DNA of 64,000 bases, from NCBI GenBank assembly GCA_021186555.1, contig JAJKFL010000014.1, positions 36,204,033 to 36,268,032 of the forward strand, written 5' to 3'. How positions within the stretch are numbered: position 1 is the first letter of the stretch; every line of letters starts with the position of its first letter. The notes below the pieces were generated by a model. The model ran no database searches and was not told the origin of the DNA. It saw only the letters and a program-made list of their open reading frames with translations. The stretch is from Reticulitermes speratus (Eukaryota > Arthropoda > Insecta > Blattodea > Rhinotermitidae). This document shows, one piece after another, positions 24,222 to 35,435 of this stretch. A program made the position numbers and the translations under genes.

Positions 24222-24414
24222 ACTCTCAATGACACACACACACACACTCACGCACGAGGTAGGGCTCCTCTGGACGACGGATCGGCCCGTCGCAAAACAC
24301 ACAGCACTCACAAGAAACACATCCATGCCGCCGGCAGGATTCGAACCCGCAATCCCAGCAAGCGAGCGGCCGCAGACCCACGCCTTAGACCGCGCGGCCA
24401 CTGGGATCGGCACA
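24222..24414 (-). mobile_element. SINE-2 copy (tRNA-derived), truncated
   Basis: On the minus strand a tRNA-like head (GCCGATCCCAGTGGCCGCGC, box B GGTTCGAATCC-type) is followed by GGCATGGATGTG and the CTGGACGACGG/GTCCAGAGGAG block. It ends in a CA/GT tract at 24232-24250. Confidence 0.85.
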
Positions 24415-25280
24415 GTATACCTCGCAGGACTGACATGTAGGTGAAGGTGCTTTTCTTAGTTTTGTCCAGTTCAGCTTTTCTGAATGTGCGTTACTTTTAC
24501 ATTATTGCAAGAAATGTAACGAGACCTTTGTACCGACGTACTGTTCATGAATAGAGCTCCCGGTGCTGCTGTATTCCTGTGCCACTGTATGTCCGTTACA
24601 GTTACACAGCGATAGGAAACTTCGCGTGGCGTTGTGGGCAATATGGGCTGCCTTTTAAAAGCAGTCTGCAGTTGGAGCAAACTTTGAGCAATGTGTCAAC
24701 AAAGAGGCTAAAGCGGCGACACTGGCCACAGTCAGACGGCCATCATGAAGAGAACCTCATACAAATTAACCTGAAGAAATACGAGTAAACCTTCGTCAGT
24801 GATAGCGAATTACAGTTCCCTACTGGGCAAAAGAAGCCTCAGGCCGACGACTGCTCGTCTCGTTTCCGACGGACATTTCTCCGTAGACACTGCAGAAGAA
24901 TTTCCGGTCAGTCCAATACCTGATGTGCGCTGTGTGGATATATAGCGACTGTACCGGTGCCGAGAAGACTGGATATATGTGTGCTTATTGTACATACAGG
25001 GTTGAGCGACCCTGCTGTTTGGTAGAAACAGCGCAGATAGAAGTCTTATGTTCAGAGGATTCCATTTTATATTGCAGTTCTGTGTTCTTTGTTTCATTAT
25101 GTTCGCTAAGTGCGTCTCTCTTCTCCAGAAAAATATTGTTTTTATTCCCCCACAGGAGGGAGTCCCTATTTTGACCCGGCCTTCTTGGCAGATTGATTCT
25201 TTATAAAAATGATAATTCTCCAGACTTCACCGCAAGAATGTTCTTTGCATAAGTGTGTATTTCTTTTCAACTGATGCAGG
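24415..25280. other. Unassigned intronic sequence
   Basis: Overlapping short ORFs on both strands (24471-25174) show no recognisable domain. Confidence 0.35.
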
Positions 25281-25293
25281 AGCCTTCGACTAA

Positions 25294-25580
25294 ATAAAGT
25301 TCGCCCTACAACACGCCACGAAGACCCAGAGTGGGGAGAGGGGTGAAGAGATACAGCTCTACCCTTCCTTTAACCTTGGCACTAGATGGTGTGAGTGGTC
25401 AACGCCACGCCCCGGCCGCTTTAACCCCGGGAAAGCGACTCCGTACCCATTCTACAGGAGGCTGGGTGGGCCCCAGGACTGGTTTGGTGGGGTGCGGAAG
25501 ATCTCGCCCCTACTGGAATTCGATCCCTGGACCGTCAGCCCGTAGCGAGTCGCTATGCTGACTACGCTATCCCGACCCGG
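25294..25580 (-). mobile_element. SINE-1 copy with target duplication
   Basis: The minus-strand tRNA-like head is at 25515-25578 (plus-strand order TGGAATTCGATCCCTGG, then CGCTATCCCGACCCGG). The body contains TTTAACCCCGGGAAAGCGAC. The target duplication AGCCTTC(G/A)ACTAA lies at 25281-25293 and 25581-25593. Confidence 0.88.
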
Positions 25581-25593
25581 AGCCTTCAACTAA

Positions 25594-26840
25594 CAACCCC
25601 AAAACAAAATGGTAGCCCATATTTGGACATTCTCTCTAACACCATTGACAGAAATGGTGAATACGTTACAAGTAAATATAAAAGGAATAACCAATTAAGA
25701 TTTCAGTCTTCCGCCGCGATGATGTGATCTGCGCTCTTCTGGAATACTACGCAGCGTTGAGTGGCAGTCCTCTGCCGACGTTTTGGGACTACCTATCGGT
25801 CCTATATTTAAAGGTCATGGAGTCGAAGATCTCAACCAGTTAAGACTTTGGCATTTGACCTTCTTGAACTGTGAGAGTACTGGCAACTACTTGTGGGAGG
25901 AGTGAAACTGACGTTAATCTGATACAACTAACGCCAACTGGCATTCAAACTTAGTTCTGTCCATCACTGAAAGTGACTTCAGATGTTCATCAGGCACAGA
26001 TGATCTGCCATTAGACTTCACGAACTTCACTCTGGAAAATTTTCGTTCTTTCTTGACAGTTGCAAGTTTCAACGAACACTGACATACAGTCACAAAAAGA
26101 ATGTTTCTAATTTGGAGATACTGTCCTCTGGGAAACACAGAAACCTATCAAATTTCCTTCTCATAATCTGTCCTTCAGTGCAACATTACAGTGCAAATAA
26201 ATTAACTCCATCTGGTGACACGTCCTCGCGGTTAAAGCCAAATTCGTTTTGGAATAATCTCATTCACGTGCTATAAGCGTAAATCACGTATTATGTTCAC
26301 AGTAAAATCTGTTGGAAACTGTTACTCATTTCGAAATTTCAAACTGTCAGTGCATGGAAAATGAAAGAAAATTTTTATTTTCAGAATCTGACTTTCAAAA
26401 AAGTGTTACGTTTTGCCCGAACGATTTAAAGCTTACATACACATCACATGTTAAGTCCAAGTTCACCTTGCAGCCTAGTGTTGAAATTATTCACGTGCTT
26501 TATTAGACGTGCAAAAAAAAATCCAATTCCATATCCACCTACTGCTGGTAATTACAGCACCAGGCCCACTTCTTCTTGCAAAATATTTCTATTCCTTTTC
26601 GGAGGGCACAAAGTCTTGCCAGGGCCAAGCCACTGAACTGTAGTGTGTCAAGGTCAACTCGCCTTATTCTGACTCAATACAGGACAAAAACGCGCGCAAC
26701 TGGTGCTGGTTAAGTCGACTTCAGCGAATAAAATTCACAGTGGAAAGTACTAGGTTCGTGACACGCGGCACATTCAAAGACTTTCAACACAGTGCTTGCT
26801 GATGAATCGTACAATATAAACTCAATGGGCTCGATTTCAG
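25594..26840. other. Mostly unassigned, with one foldback arm
   Basis: 25705-25815 is a single arm of foldback family P1 (GCCGCGATGATGTGATCTGC, CTCTTCTGGAATACTACGC, CGACGTTTTGGGACTACC). 25816-26840 holds short ORFs without recognisable domains. Confidence 0.5.
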
Positions 26841-27075
26841 GCTTTAGCCGCGGTGTAAATGAGATCTTCGCTCTTCTGCGATGTTACGCAGCGTAGATTA
26901 TTTACCTACGTTTCGGGACAACCCATCGGTCCCATATTCAAGGTTCAAGCAGTCCAAGAGGGACTACTTGAACCTTGAAGATGAGACCGATAGGCTGTCC
27001 CGAAACGTCCGTAATAACCACAAATCCACGCTGCGTAACATCCCAGATGAGCGAAGATCTAAATTCACTGGCTTC
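26832..27075. mobile_element. Foldback retroelement, family P1, with both arms
   Basis: The left arm (GAGATCTTCGCTCTTCTGCG, ACGTTTCGGGACAACCCATC, TTCAAGGTTCAAG) is mirrored by the right arm (CTTGAACCTTGAAGATGAGA, GTCCCGAAACGTCC, GATGAGCGAAGATC). A one-sided extension GATTTCAGGCTTTAGCCGCG precedes the left arm. Both arms carry the hammerhead-like core with stem II GGGAC/GTCCC and GAAACGTC, but C3 of the core is U. Confidence 0.75.
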
Positions 27076-27412
27076 ACATAACGTGTGCGTTGTGTCGCCT
27101 GTACACGTGGCCACCAGTCCTGTTATAGTAGCACACATTCCTGCCATCGCGTGTTGTCACTAGTTTATACTGCTTCAACTGTCGACTGTCTTCAGTAACT
27201 GTCTTCTTAACTTCTTTAAAGACATCCTCGCTTGTGGCAGTCCCATTATTGTTGTGTTCATATGCTAATTACTGCTATTTCACAACTGCTATTCACACGA
27301 CGAATAAACAACTGGAGTTATGAGTTATCATTAACATCTATTGACTCATCAATTGCTAGCGAAAGAATTCCAACTTGCATGCTTTTACACGTAGCTCTGA
27401 AATAAGACTTCG

Positions 27413-27552
27413 ACTCAATACTTAATAACCAACTAAATGCACATTCACTTGAAACTATTTTATAGTTTATTACGTTCTTAAGAACTTAATAAATAATAAA
27501 CTGTAAAATAGTTTCAAGTGAATGTGCATTTAGTTGGTTATTAAGTATTGAG
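27413..27552. repeat. Perfect-like inverted repeat at the head of the 64-bp array
   Basis: 27413-27471 (CTCAATACTTAATAACCAAC onward) is the inverse of 27494-27552, with a 22-bp spacer. The right arm is the first unit of the tandem array. Confidence 0.9.
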
Positions 27553-28025
27553 GAACTTATTAAACTATAAAATGGTTTCAAGTGAATGTGCATTTAGTTG
27601 GTTATTAAGTATTGAGGAACTTATTAAACTATGTGCATTTAGTTGGTTATTAAGTATTGAGGAACTTATTAAACTATAAAATGGTTTCAAGTGAATGTGC
27701 ATTTAGTTGGTTATTAAGTATTGAGGAACTTATTAAACTATAAAATGGTTTCAAGTGAATGTGCATTTAGTTGGTTATTAAGTATTGAGGAACTTATTAA
27801 ACTATAAAATGGTTTCAAGTGAATGTGCATTTAGTTGGTTATTAAGTATTGAGGAACTTATTAAACTATGTGCATTTAGTTGGTTATTAAGTATTGAGGA
27901 ACTTATTAAACTATAAAATGGTTTCAAGTGAATGTGCATTTAGTTGGTTATTAAGTATTGAGGAACTTATTAAACTATAAAATGGTTTCAAGTGAATGTG
28001 CATTTAGTTGGTTATTAATTATTGA
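27494..28025. repeat. 64-bp satellite with deleted units
   Basis: The unit is 64 bp (GAACTTATTAAACTATAAAA, TGGTTTCAAGTGAATGTGCA, TTTAGTTGGTTATTAAGTAT, TGAG). Two units near 27630 and 27868 lack about 20 bp (TAAAATGGTTTCAAGTGAA region). About nine units in total. Confidence 0.95.
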
Positions 28026-28420
28026 GTGAAAATGCACGGTGAGAGTAATATAAAAGACTTCGACTGTGTTGGCAAAGAAAGCTCTACCTTTCCTGGCACG
28101 TTACTTGAATCGTTTCAGGACTTAAGCATTTCACTGTCCGTGAACAGTTTTTCTGCCTTGGCAACTACAAGCACCAATCAAAAATTAGATCGTGTTGCGG
28201 TCTCAATTTTGTGTTTTCACCCTTGCCAAAGTATTATGTTGTGATGACGCAGGGGGTTTCATTGCTTCCAGTTCATCATCGCAGAGCTTTCCTGGATATT
28301 ATGCACGTTTCGATGCACGTTTACTCTCGTAATGTCGCCGAATTTTATATTCTTTCTGTACGGCCACTGTCTCGTTACAAATAAGACATAACCACTTACT
28401 TCAATGACAAAGTAATTCAA

Positions 28421-29303
28421 ACTCACATCAATCTTTCAACACCCGACATTGAGAATCAACTTTACTCTTTCTGTCCCCGGCATATTACACTTCACAAGTA
28501 GAACTGAGTGGGGGGGGGGGGGGTTCCGACTTTGCGGATTATCTCTAAACTAATCTGGCAACACACACAGCCAGCCAACAGACCTAAACAACAACGCTGC
28601 TCATTGTTGAGACGGCTGTGTTATTTGTTTGGTAAAGCTTCTAAGGTTGCGTAAACAGTGAAACCTGTCTTAAACTGAACCTGCACATAACGGACATCTG
28701 TCTTTAGTGGAAACGGTTACAGTTCTAAGGATCCATAATTCAAGTACCTGTATTAAACGGGATGTTCCTACAACGGAAAAAAATTTCCGTCCCTTGCGGT
28801 TGCGTTATAGGCAGGTTTCACTCTGTCGCAGATGTTACGCAGAATATACGTTTAAAAATTACGATAACTGTACTAATTCAGACATTTTTATTCTATTAGT
28901 AACTGATATGGTGACGTCACAGAACACACATTTTGCGTATGTTTTGTCAAAAAGGACTGCGGACAGGTTGACACAGCCGTGACTTGACATGCACTTCGAA
29001 GACCATAATTACCTATGATTCAAATGTCTTCGCAGGCAAGATTAGAGTGTGCCGCGGGCCGGATGCGGCTCGTGGCCCGCAGTTTGTATCTCTGGCCTAA
29101 ACAATGCAATCGACAAATTCTAAAGAAGCGCAAGTCATGTTATTATATGCAAAGCACGTTAATGACCAAATGTCTACTTCACCTACCATTTTAGGTTCTC
29201 CTGTCCGGGGATCGAACCACGACCTACCAGACTGCGTTCAGTAAATAATGAACGCTGTGTGTGTGTGTGTGTGCTCGCAGGACAAAATTAAAATAAAGTA
29301 GTA
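28421..29303. other. Unassigned sequence with homopolymer and GT tract
   Basis: A G14 run lies at 28510-28523 and a GT microsatellite at 29254-29273. 29040-29085 (CGCGGGCCGGATGCGGCTCG) looks like a hAT-type terminal repeat, and 29195-29230 carries a minus-strand box B-like GGTTCGATCCCCGG, possibly a SINE remnant. No gene is supported. Confidence 0.4.
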
Positions 29304-29439
29304 ATGACCAAGACAGCGAGTTCTTTGCTGAAAAATGCACCCTTACATCATCATCCACTTCCCTTACTTCACAGCAGTTTAGCTGGTTTTCAAAGAGTGC
29401 CTGTCTCACTGACCCAAGCACGTCTTATTCACTGTTCTT

Positions 29440-30130
29440 CCAAAAACTTTCTGATTATACTGCTTTCTGCGTTAGAATGCATAGATGAAGGCGAAAATTA
29501 CGCAATTTTAAACTTTCGTGTTAATTTGGTTGGAATAACACCCGTTGTGGATAGTACTAGTGGTATTATGTAGGCCGTTTTCAGTTGCCATAGTCTTACA
29601 AGCTCCTCTTTCAAGTCTGTATACTTCTGCAGCTTCTCGGTGATGGTGCTGTGAAGGTTGTGACTGCCGGGAATTGCTACGTCTACTGAGTGTGCTTCGG
29701 TGATGTTTTTGTCAAGTGTAACTACGTCCGGTCTACTGTTATGGATAATTCAATCAGTTATTACGGACCTGTCATAGTACAGTTTATAGTCTGAGTTCTC
29801 TAACACGGATTGTGGATCATAGTTATACTATGACACTGGTGGTCCCTCTGACAGTCCACATTTGACAGCCAATTCTTGATGGACAATGTTGGCTACTTGA
29901 TTGTGACGATGAGTGTTATCGCCTTGAGCTAGTGCACGACATACACTCGTTGTATGTAGAACGGTTTCTGACTTCTCTCAACACTTTCTGCAGATATCGT
30001 TAGTAGTGTTCAGATACTTCACAAATACAGTTCTTATAATTATTGTTCCTAATGACCTTATCCTGGATGGCTATCATAAATCCAGTAGTTTCTGGAACGA
30101 GTTCGCTAGCCTTTAGCGATGCGTTCGGTG
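29440..30130 (-). pseudogene. LINE ORF2 C-terminus with CCHC and PD-(D/E)xK endonuclease remains
   Basis: Minus-strand frames give D-I-C-R-K-C and E-K-S-E-T-V-L-H-T-T-S-V-C (a C-C-H-C knuckle) near 29955-30010. Then come H-R-H-N-Q-V-A-N-I-V-H-Q-E-L-A and R-P-D-V-V-T-L-D near 29720-29745 with D-V-A-I-P near 29675. The end is L-S-T-T-G-V-I-P near 29550. This order is that of R2/R4/NeSL-type LINEs, whose restriction-like endonuclease nicks the target DNA. Stops and at least one frameshift make it inactive, and the reverse-transcriptase domain is absent. Confidence 0.75.
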
Positions 30131-30260
30131 CTATTTAACCGACATCTGGTGTTTCAAGGTGTCAGAGGCGTGTCTTAGGTGTAGGGGTTTGCTCTTCCAC
30201 AGCGTTATTCTTTCCTGCATCGTTCTGATGTTTTCATTTTGTTGTGGTGAAGTTATTATC
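30131..30260. other. Junction sequence upstream of a SINE
   Basis: The text continues the decayed LINE side and shows no separate feature. Confidence 0.3.
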
Positions 30261-30725
30261 GCCGATCCCAGTGGCCGCGCGGTCTAACGCGTGGGTCTTC
30301 GGCCGCTCGCTTACTAGGATCGTGGGTTCGAATCCCACCGGGGGCATGGATGTTTGTGTTGTGTTTGTTGTAAGGACGGTAGCATGGAACGTAAAGTGAC
30401 ATGAAGGACGAAAGGATTTAAACAGTACAAAAATGGATCAAGGGGAAAAAACCCCGGACAGCCCCCCAAAAAAAAATCCCACCGGGGGCATGGATGTTTG
30501 TGTTGTGTTTGTTGTAAGGACGGTAGCATGGAACGTAAAGTGACATGAAGGACGAAAGGATTTAAACAGTACAAAAATGGATCAAAGGGGAAAAACTCCG
30601 GACAGGCCAAAAAAAAAAAAAATCCCGCCGGAGGCATGGATGTCTGTCTCTTGTGAGTGTTGTGTGTTGTCAGGTAGAGGTCTCTGCGACGAGCTTGTAG
30701 CAGGATCTACTGCCAACCTTTTGTG
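30261..30725 (+). mobile_element. SINE-2 copy with internally duplicated body
   Basis: A plus-strand tRNA-like head (GCCGATCCCAGTGGCCGCGC, box B GGTTCGAATCCCACC) leads into GGGGGCATGGATGTTTGTG. The segment from CCACCGGGGGCATGG to the A-rich junction (30337-30474) is repeated at 30478-30622. A third start follows at 30622 (ATCCCGCCGGAGGCATGG), which then goes on to the CTCTGCGACGAGCTTG block. Each junction is an A run. Confidence 0.85.
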
Positions 30726-31468
30726 ACATCGGCGATGAACCTTATGGAAGTACTGAAGAAGACCTCTATTACTTTTTAAATATCCACTGGACCGTATGTC
30801 AGAATTCTTAACGATAATGCTAACACACAGGACTCGACCGTGACTGTACTGTACAGCAATGTGGCCTTCGTGGAAGTCCCAGTGGTAGCCGGAAAAAGCC
30901 GAAGCGCTTCCTCACTGTTTGGATGTCTGAAAGATCGCGGGCAAAGATTTTTCAAGTATTTTTGGGTATTTGGAAATTTTAAGATTTTAAATAACTGCTC
31001 CACCGATGGAGACTCCATGCTGATGTGCTTCCAAAATAACATCAAGTGAAACTTCGAGAGTTTCTCTCGCAAGTGACGCACAAATCAGTATGCGTATATC
31101 TTGTCATAAGGTTTTTATTCGCAAATAAAACTCCATACACACCCTGTATTTACAATGACGAAAGTACTGTGTTTGGGTTCCCTTCCAGTATCAGCCGCCC
31201 CACTCTACCGACTGAACCCCCCCCCCCCCCCCCCTGTCACACTTCTCTTCTCAATCATCATGAAATAAAGTAAAGACTGCCTGTACACGGGGGTGTAGAG
31301 AAGCCGGACCGCTGGTCTGGCGCGACTCGACAATACTTTCAAACCGTACCACAAAAACATATTGAAGAGTGCAACAAAACATTAGCACTATTTAGTGTGT
31401 TTTGTGTGCGTCTACATTATAAATATAATTTAATTATTGTTTGATGTTACGCATCCAGCTACGTCATT

Positions 31469-31503
<35 letters not shown>

Positions 31504-31575
31504 TTGAAATTATGAGATTTCAATCCACTTGACACACAGTTTCATACAATTTTTACATATATACACTTCTATACT
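30726..31575. other. Unassigned sequence with C18 and (AAT)n tracts
   Basis: A C18 run lies at 31217-31234 and an (AAT)n microsatellite at 31470-31503. The ORFs at 30776-31081 on both strands are mutual shadows without a domain. Confidence 0.5.
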
Positions 31576-31579
31576 AATG

Positions 31580-31625
31580 GTCGGGCTGAGGATGACCGTA
31601 ATAAGGACGAAACATGTTGCCATAG
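31580..31625 (+). ncRNA. Hammerhead-like motif, weak
   Basis: CTGAGGATGACCGTAATAAG then GACGAAACATGTTGCCAT gives a CUGANGA box, an imperfect stem II, GAAA, and a short self-complementary stem III (ACATGT). AUGG at 31587 can pair with CCAU after the predicted cleavage site. Stem II has a mismatch, so activity is doubtful. Confidence 0.35.
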
Positions 31626-31660
31626 AAAAATAAGACCAATTAACATCAACCTTAATAAAG

Positions 31661-31951
31661 GACCGCGCCATTGCTCAGGCGGTTACTCGCCGGCATCTCA
31701 CCGCGGAGGCACGGGTTCGATCCCGGGTCGGTCCACGTGGGATTTGTGGTGGACAAAGTGGCACTGGGACAGGTTTTTCTCCGAGTACTTCGGTTTTCCC
31801 CTGTCAATTTCATTCCACCGTTTCTCCATTAAATGGAAAAGCAGAAAAAAAACATCATCATCATCACAGGGTTGCACAATAAGCCTTAAGGCTGCGGTGC
31901 GTCCGTAGCATCTGCTGCGGGGCCCTTCAATAAATAATAATAATAATAATG
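31661..31951 (+). mobile_element. SINE-3 full-length copy
   Basis: The tRNA-like head has box B GGTTCGATCCCGGGTCGG. The body contains GGCACTGGGACAGGTTTTTC and GGTTTTCCCCTGTCAATTTC, and the 3' domain has GGGTTGCACAATAAGCC, TTAAGGCTGCGGTGCGTCCG and an (AAT)n tail. The target duplication AACCTTA(A/T)TAAAG lies at 31648-31660 and 31952-31964. Confidence 0.93.
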
Positions 31952-31964
31952 AACCTTATTAAAG

Positions 31965-32499
31965 TTGTGTTGACGGTGTACAATACGATTTATTACAATT
32001 TACTTAGTTATAAGTTTAAAATAATGTCAAGGAAAATAATGTTTTGGGCCCATAATTTTTTTTAGTACACCCTTACTTGAACTCACATAAACTACATACC
32101 CATAATTCCTTCCATGTACAAATGACAGATATGAACAAAAGATTCACAATTTTACATCGATAAATGCGTGTGATCTCTCCACAGTCTGCCTCCGCTGGGG
32201 CCAGCCGTCATAACTGACCATCCCTTATGTAGTGTGCGGTATAAATTGGGGCTGCCGGGACGCAGCGTCATAAAACACAATAGTGAAGTGCCTGCTGTTA
32301 ATCAGAGCGCACTTCCACACACAGCTGTCCTTTTATACACGAAACGGATTGACCTGTCTCAGTCGGCAGGTCGTGCCTAACACGACGCTGCTCGTTCGAT
32401 AAGCTGGCCAAAGACAGTTCCCAATGTTCTGTCTTCTCAAACTACTGATTTCGATTAATTTATTTATTTGTGACTTATTTAAAAACACTGTTACATAAT
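31965..32499. other. Unassigned sequence
   Basis: No feature is supported. Confidence 0.35.
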
Positions 32500-32509
32500 A
32501 ACTCTGACG

Positions 32510-32594
32510 AGGGTTGCACAATAAGCCTTAAGGCTGCGGTGCGTCCGTAGCATCAGCTGCGGGGCCCCCTCACAAAAAAAAAAAAAAAAAAAAA
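32510..32594 (+). mobile_element. SINE-3, 3' domain only
   Basis: Only the GGGTTGCACAATAAGCC 3' domain is present, ending in an A run (32574-32596). The target duplication AACTCTGACG is at 32500-32509 and 32595-32604, so it inserted already 5'-truncated. Confidence 0.9.
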
Positions 32595-32643
32595 AACTCT
32601 GACGTCATAATCTCACGACACGATGCTTAAAGAATGAATAATG

Positions 32644-33117
32644 CAGTGATACCTCGGTTAACGAGTGACCCTGCTAACGAATTTTTCGGGTAACAAAGAT
32701 TTTTTTCGCTGTTTTTCGGACTCGGCTAACGAATGTTTTAGTGGATGCTCGCGCTAACATAAAGCAGCAAACATGAACGGTCGGGCCATTCCAGGAGCTC
32801 ATCTTTTCCGTCTGTAAGTGTGTTTAATAGTATAAAGTGTATAATATATTTTCAGTATAATAGTGTAAAGATCGTCAGTTTTTCATTCTACTTTCCATTC
32901 TCTCCTTCATCCAATTCGGTAGTTGTTCATCTCAGCCTTTGGTGAGTTTCTGCCCTTTTATAGTGTGCTTTTTACTATTTTATAAAACTTATCTTTAAAT
33001 AGTGGGCAGCATCCAGAACGAATTAAACGATTTTCTATAGAAACCTACGGGAAATCACGTTTCGGCTAACGAATGTGATTCCGGAACGAATTATCTTCGT
33101 TAGCCGAGGTATCACTA
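32644..33117 (+). mobile_element. pogo/Tigger-like MITE
   Basis: The left end CAGTGATACCTCGGTTAACG is inverted at the right as TCGTTAGCCGAGGTATCACT. Both ends continue with GCTAACGAAT repeats. TA follows the right end, while the left flank reads TG, probably a mutated TA. No ORF. Confidence 0.8.
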
Positions 33118-33194
33118 TATTACTGAGATAATGTAAACAGAAGTAGTCATGGCTATCCTAGTCCTTGCATGGACGTACTGAGGAGAACTACGAA

Positions 33195-34025
33195 CAGGCC
33201 ACGCAATGTACGTGTCACGTAACATTGAGGCTCGCCAGCGTAACCATTGTTGCCGTGGAAAAGCAATAAGTACTGAATACTACACAGTCAAGGAGGTGAG
33301 GAATATCGTACATACAATAAAAAGAAGAAAGGCTAACTGGATTGGTCACATCTTGCGTAGAAACTGCCGTCTGAAATACGTGATTGAAGGAAAATTAGAA
33401 GGAAGGATAGAAATGACGGGAAGACGAGGGAGAAGACGTAAGCAGCTACTGATGACCTTAAGGAAAAGAGAAGATACTGGAAATTGAAAGAGGAAGCACT
33501 AGATCGCACTCAATGGAGAACTCGCTTTGGAAGAGGCTACGGACCTGTCGTAAGACAGACTGCAGAATGATGATGGCTATGAGTGTGTGTCTGTATTCTT
33601 GCCTTAGATATCCAGCATGCAAATCGCATCTTTGCTGTTGCCGTATTATACGTACTGTCGTCACTGGCCTGTCTGGCTCTACCAAATTTTTCCACATTAT
33701 CTCATAAACGGTACGATTTTCGAGGAAAAATTATTAAACCTAAAATGTATGTCTTGATTTTCTCTACTATTTTTGTCTGAAACATTTCTCATTATAAGAA
33801 GAATTTAGCGAGCTACTGTCATAAATGTACATACGTCCTTATGTTTTAAAGTACCAGTTATGTTTGTCAGATTTTCATAAAACTCGAATTTTCTCGACAG
33901 ATTATCGAAAAATCCTCAAATATCAGATTTCATGAAAATCCTTCCAATGGGAGCCGAGTTGTTCCATGCGGACAGAGAGACATGAAGCTAACAGTCGCTT
34001 TTCGCAATTTGCGAACGCGCCTATA
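33195..34025 (+). mobile_element. Dispersed DNA-element family D, copy 2, with a LINE inside
   Basis: Starts with CGTAACATTGAGGCTCGCCA and TGTTGCCGTGGAAAAGCAAT, and ends with CGCTTTTCGCAATTTGCGAA and CGCGCC. A LINE-B fragment occupies 33275-33575. The rest matches 21960-22455 and 53180-53670. Confidence 0.7.
33275..33575 (+). mobile_element. LINE-B 3' fragment
   Basis: Plus-strand frames give K-R-R-K-A-N-W-I-G-H-I-L-R-R-N, then V-I-E-G-K-L-E-G-R-I-E and T-G-R-R-G-R-R-R-K-Q-L-L. After one frame change comes Y-W-K-L-K-E-E-A-L-D-R-T and R-F-G-R-G-Y-G-P-V-V-R-Q-T. This is the C-terminus of an RTE-like LINE distinct from LINE-A. It ends in ATGATGATG. Confidence 0.85.
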
Positions 34026-34836
34026 AAACCTGTCTGGAGAGTCGATCTTCGGGCCGAGATTTGAACCAGGAACCTCCCGAATATGAAACTCGACGGTTTG
34101 GCGGATTTCGTTGAAATGTGATATCGGTACGCTAAAACACCGTTTCCCTGACAGATATCAGGTGCTAGCGGCAGTAACTAAGAATATTACGGCTTACTGG
34201 AAAGTGACGCCGTGTATTTACGTTTAGGAGTAAAGAAATGCCCACGTTCTCACGGTAATAATGGCGGAAAATTTATCAATGCGGAGTACCATCCGGAAGG
34301 ATGGTCAACATCAAAACTTCTCACTTTCTTGTCTCGCCCACTTCTAACTCGTGTCTGCAGCGACTCCTCAAACGTCTCTCTCTCTCTCTCTCTCTCGTTC
34401 TCACTCTCCCCCCCTGACGTTATCTTCAACCATTTTATCTACTACATGAATTTTCCTCTCTTTCCATATGCAGTACTTCCTCCGACTACGCATGATCGGC
34501 ACACTGTAGGGTTAAGCACAGGCTCTCAAACAAAACTTTCCCACGGCCGTATTTGGAGTCAGAACCATGTTCTTTGGCCACGTAACTTAACACACATAAC
34601 TCTTTGGATTAAAACAAAACTTGTACAAGACGACTGTCATTCATATTTATGTCTTCCGAGGATGTTAAGTCATGTAATTTGGTACAAAACCTCATACGTT
34701 AAAACTGTTATTAATTTCAATTGTAAATCAAAGCGACGGTGAAAGGCCATTAACGTAATTACAGACGTTTATAAATCGGAGCATGATGACCAGACGTTAT
34801 TTCATCGCAGACCGAAGGGCCGTACAATAAATAATA
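34026..34836. other. Unassigned sequence
   Basis: A CT microsatellite lies at 34376-34398. A 176-codon open frame (34212-34742) has no recognisable domain, and its serine/leucine stretch comes from the CT tract. Confidence 0.4.
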
Positions 34837-35022
34837 CAGTCGAACCCGGTTATAACGACATCGGTTTATGCGACAATTCGTTTATTAGCGTCAGACATTC
34901 TCTGCTACCAATTAATTTTTCACTGCCAACCGTAACATTATATTCCTCGGTTATAACAAAACTCGTTTATAACGACACACAATATTCACTCCCTTTCATG
35001 ACGTCATAACCGAGTTCGACTG
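34837..35022 (+). mobile_element. 186-bp pogo-like MITE
   Basis: CAGTCGAACCCGGTTATAAC at the left is inverted at the right as CATAACCGAGTTCGACTG. TA target duplications lie at 34835-34836 and 35023-35024. The interior repeats GGTTATAAC and GTTTATAACGAC. Confidence 0.92.
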
Positions 35023-35435
35023 TATTACAGTGAAAACCAACCGTAACACCTGCGTAAAAATAGTCAATGAATTTATAGAAGACGGCACAAAATCCGTCTC
35101 AAGGCTAGAAAAAAGGTTTCCAGGCACAGAACTTGCATTAGCTACGAAGAAACTAGTACACACAGCTGCATTTGACAATCACACAGCTATGACGATCTGA
35201 AACTTCCCACATTTATCACTTCTGTTCTTCTGTCTCTGTCGCCCCATGTCCATTATTTTGTATGTCAAACACATTCTGCGTGGCACTATTGTACCAATAT
35301 TTCTAATCATTCTATTTATACATACAACTGCTTGTCTTTTATTTCCCAACAATCACTTACAATCTGCGTTGAATACATTTCATAAGTCTCTCAACTGTAG
35401 TATTTATTCATTTCGATTATTTATTTATCTTTCAT
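35023..35435. other. Unassigned sequence
   Basis: No feature is supported. A TTCATTCATTCAT tail at 35430-35441 belongs to the following LINE. Confidence 0.35.

Larger units (their letters stand above)
27230..28420 (-). pseudogene. hAT transposase relic interrupted by a satellite
   Basis: On the minus strand 27290-27460 reads A-C-K-L-E-F-F, then L-A-I-D-E-S-I-D-V-N-D-N-S, which contains the first catalytic Asp of ZBED/GTF2IRD2-type hAT transposases. 28030-28200 gives K-A-E-K-L-F-T-D-S-E-M-L-K-S, the block that normally lies about 100 residues upstream. The two parts are separated by the inverted copy and tandem array at 27413-28025, which is built from transposase DNA itself. Confidence 0.65.

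Noticed and set aside
24325..24414. tRNA gene candidates from box A/B sequences (also near 30270, 31670, 37980, 59890, 63500)
   Set aside because: They lack a complete cloverleaf and recur with the same non-tRNA bodies, tails and target duplications, so they are SINE heads.
34212..34742. 176-codon ORF
   Set aside because: No domain, a CT microsatellite inside, and no splice or codon signal.
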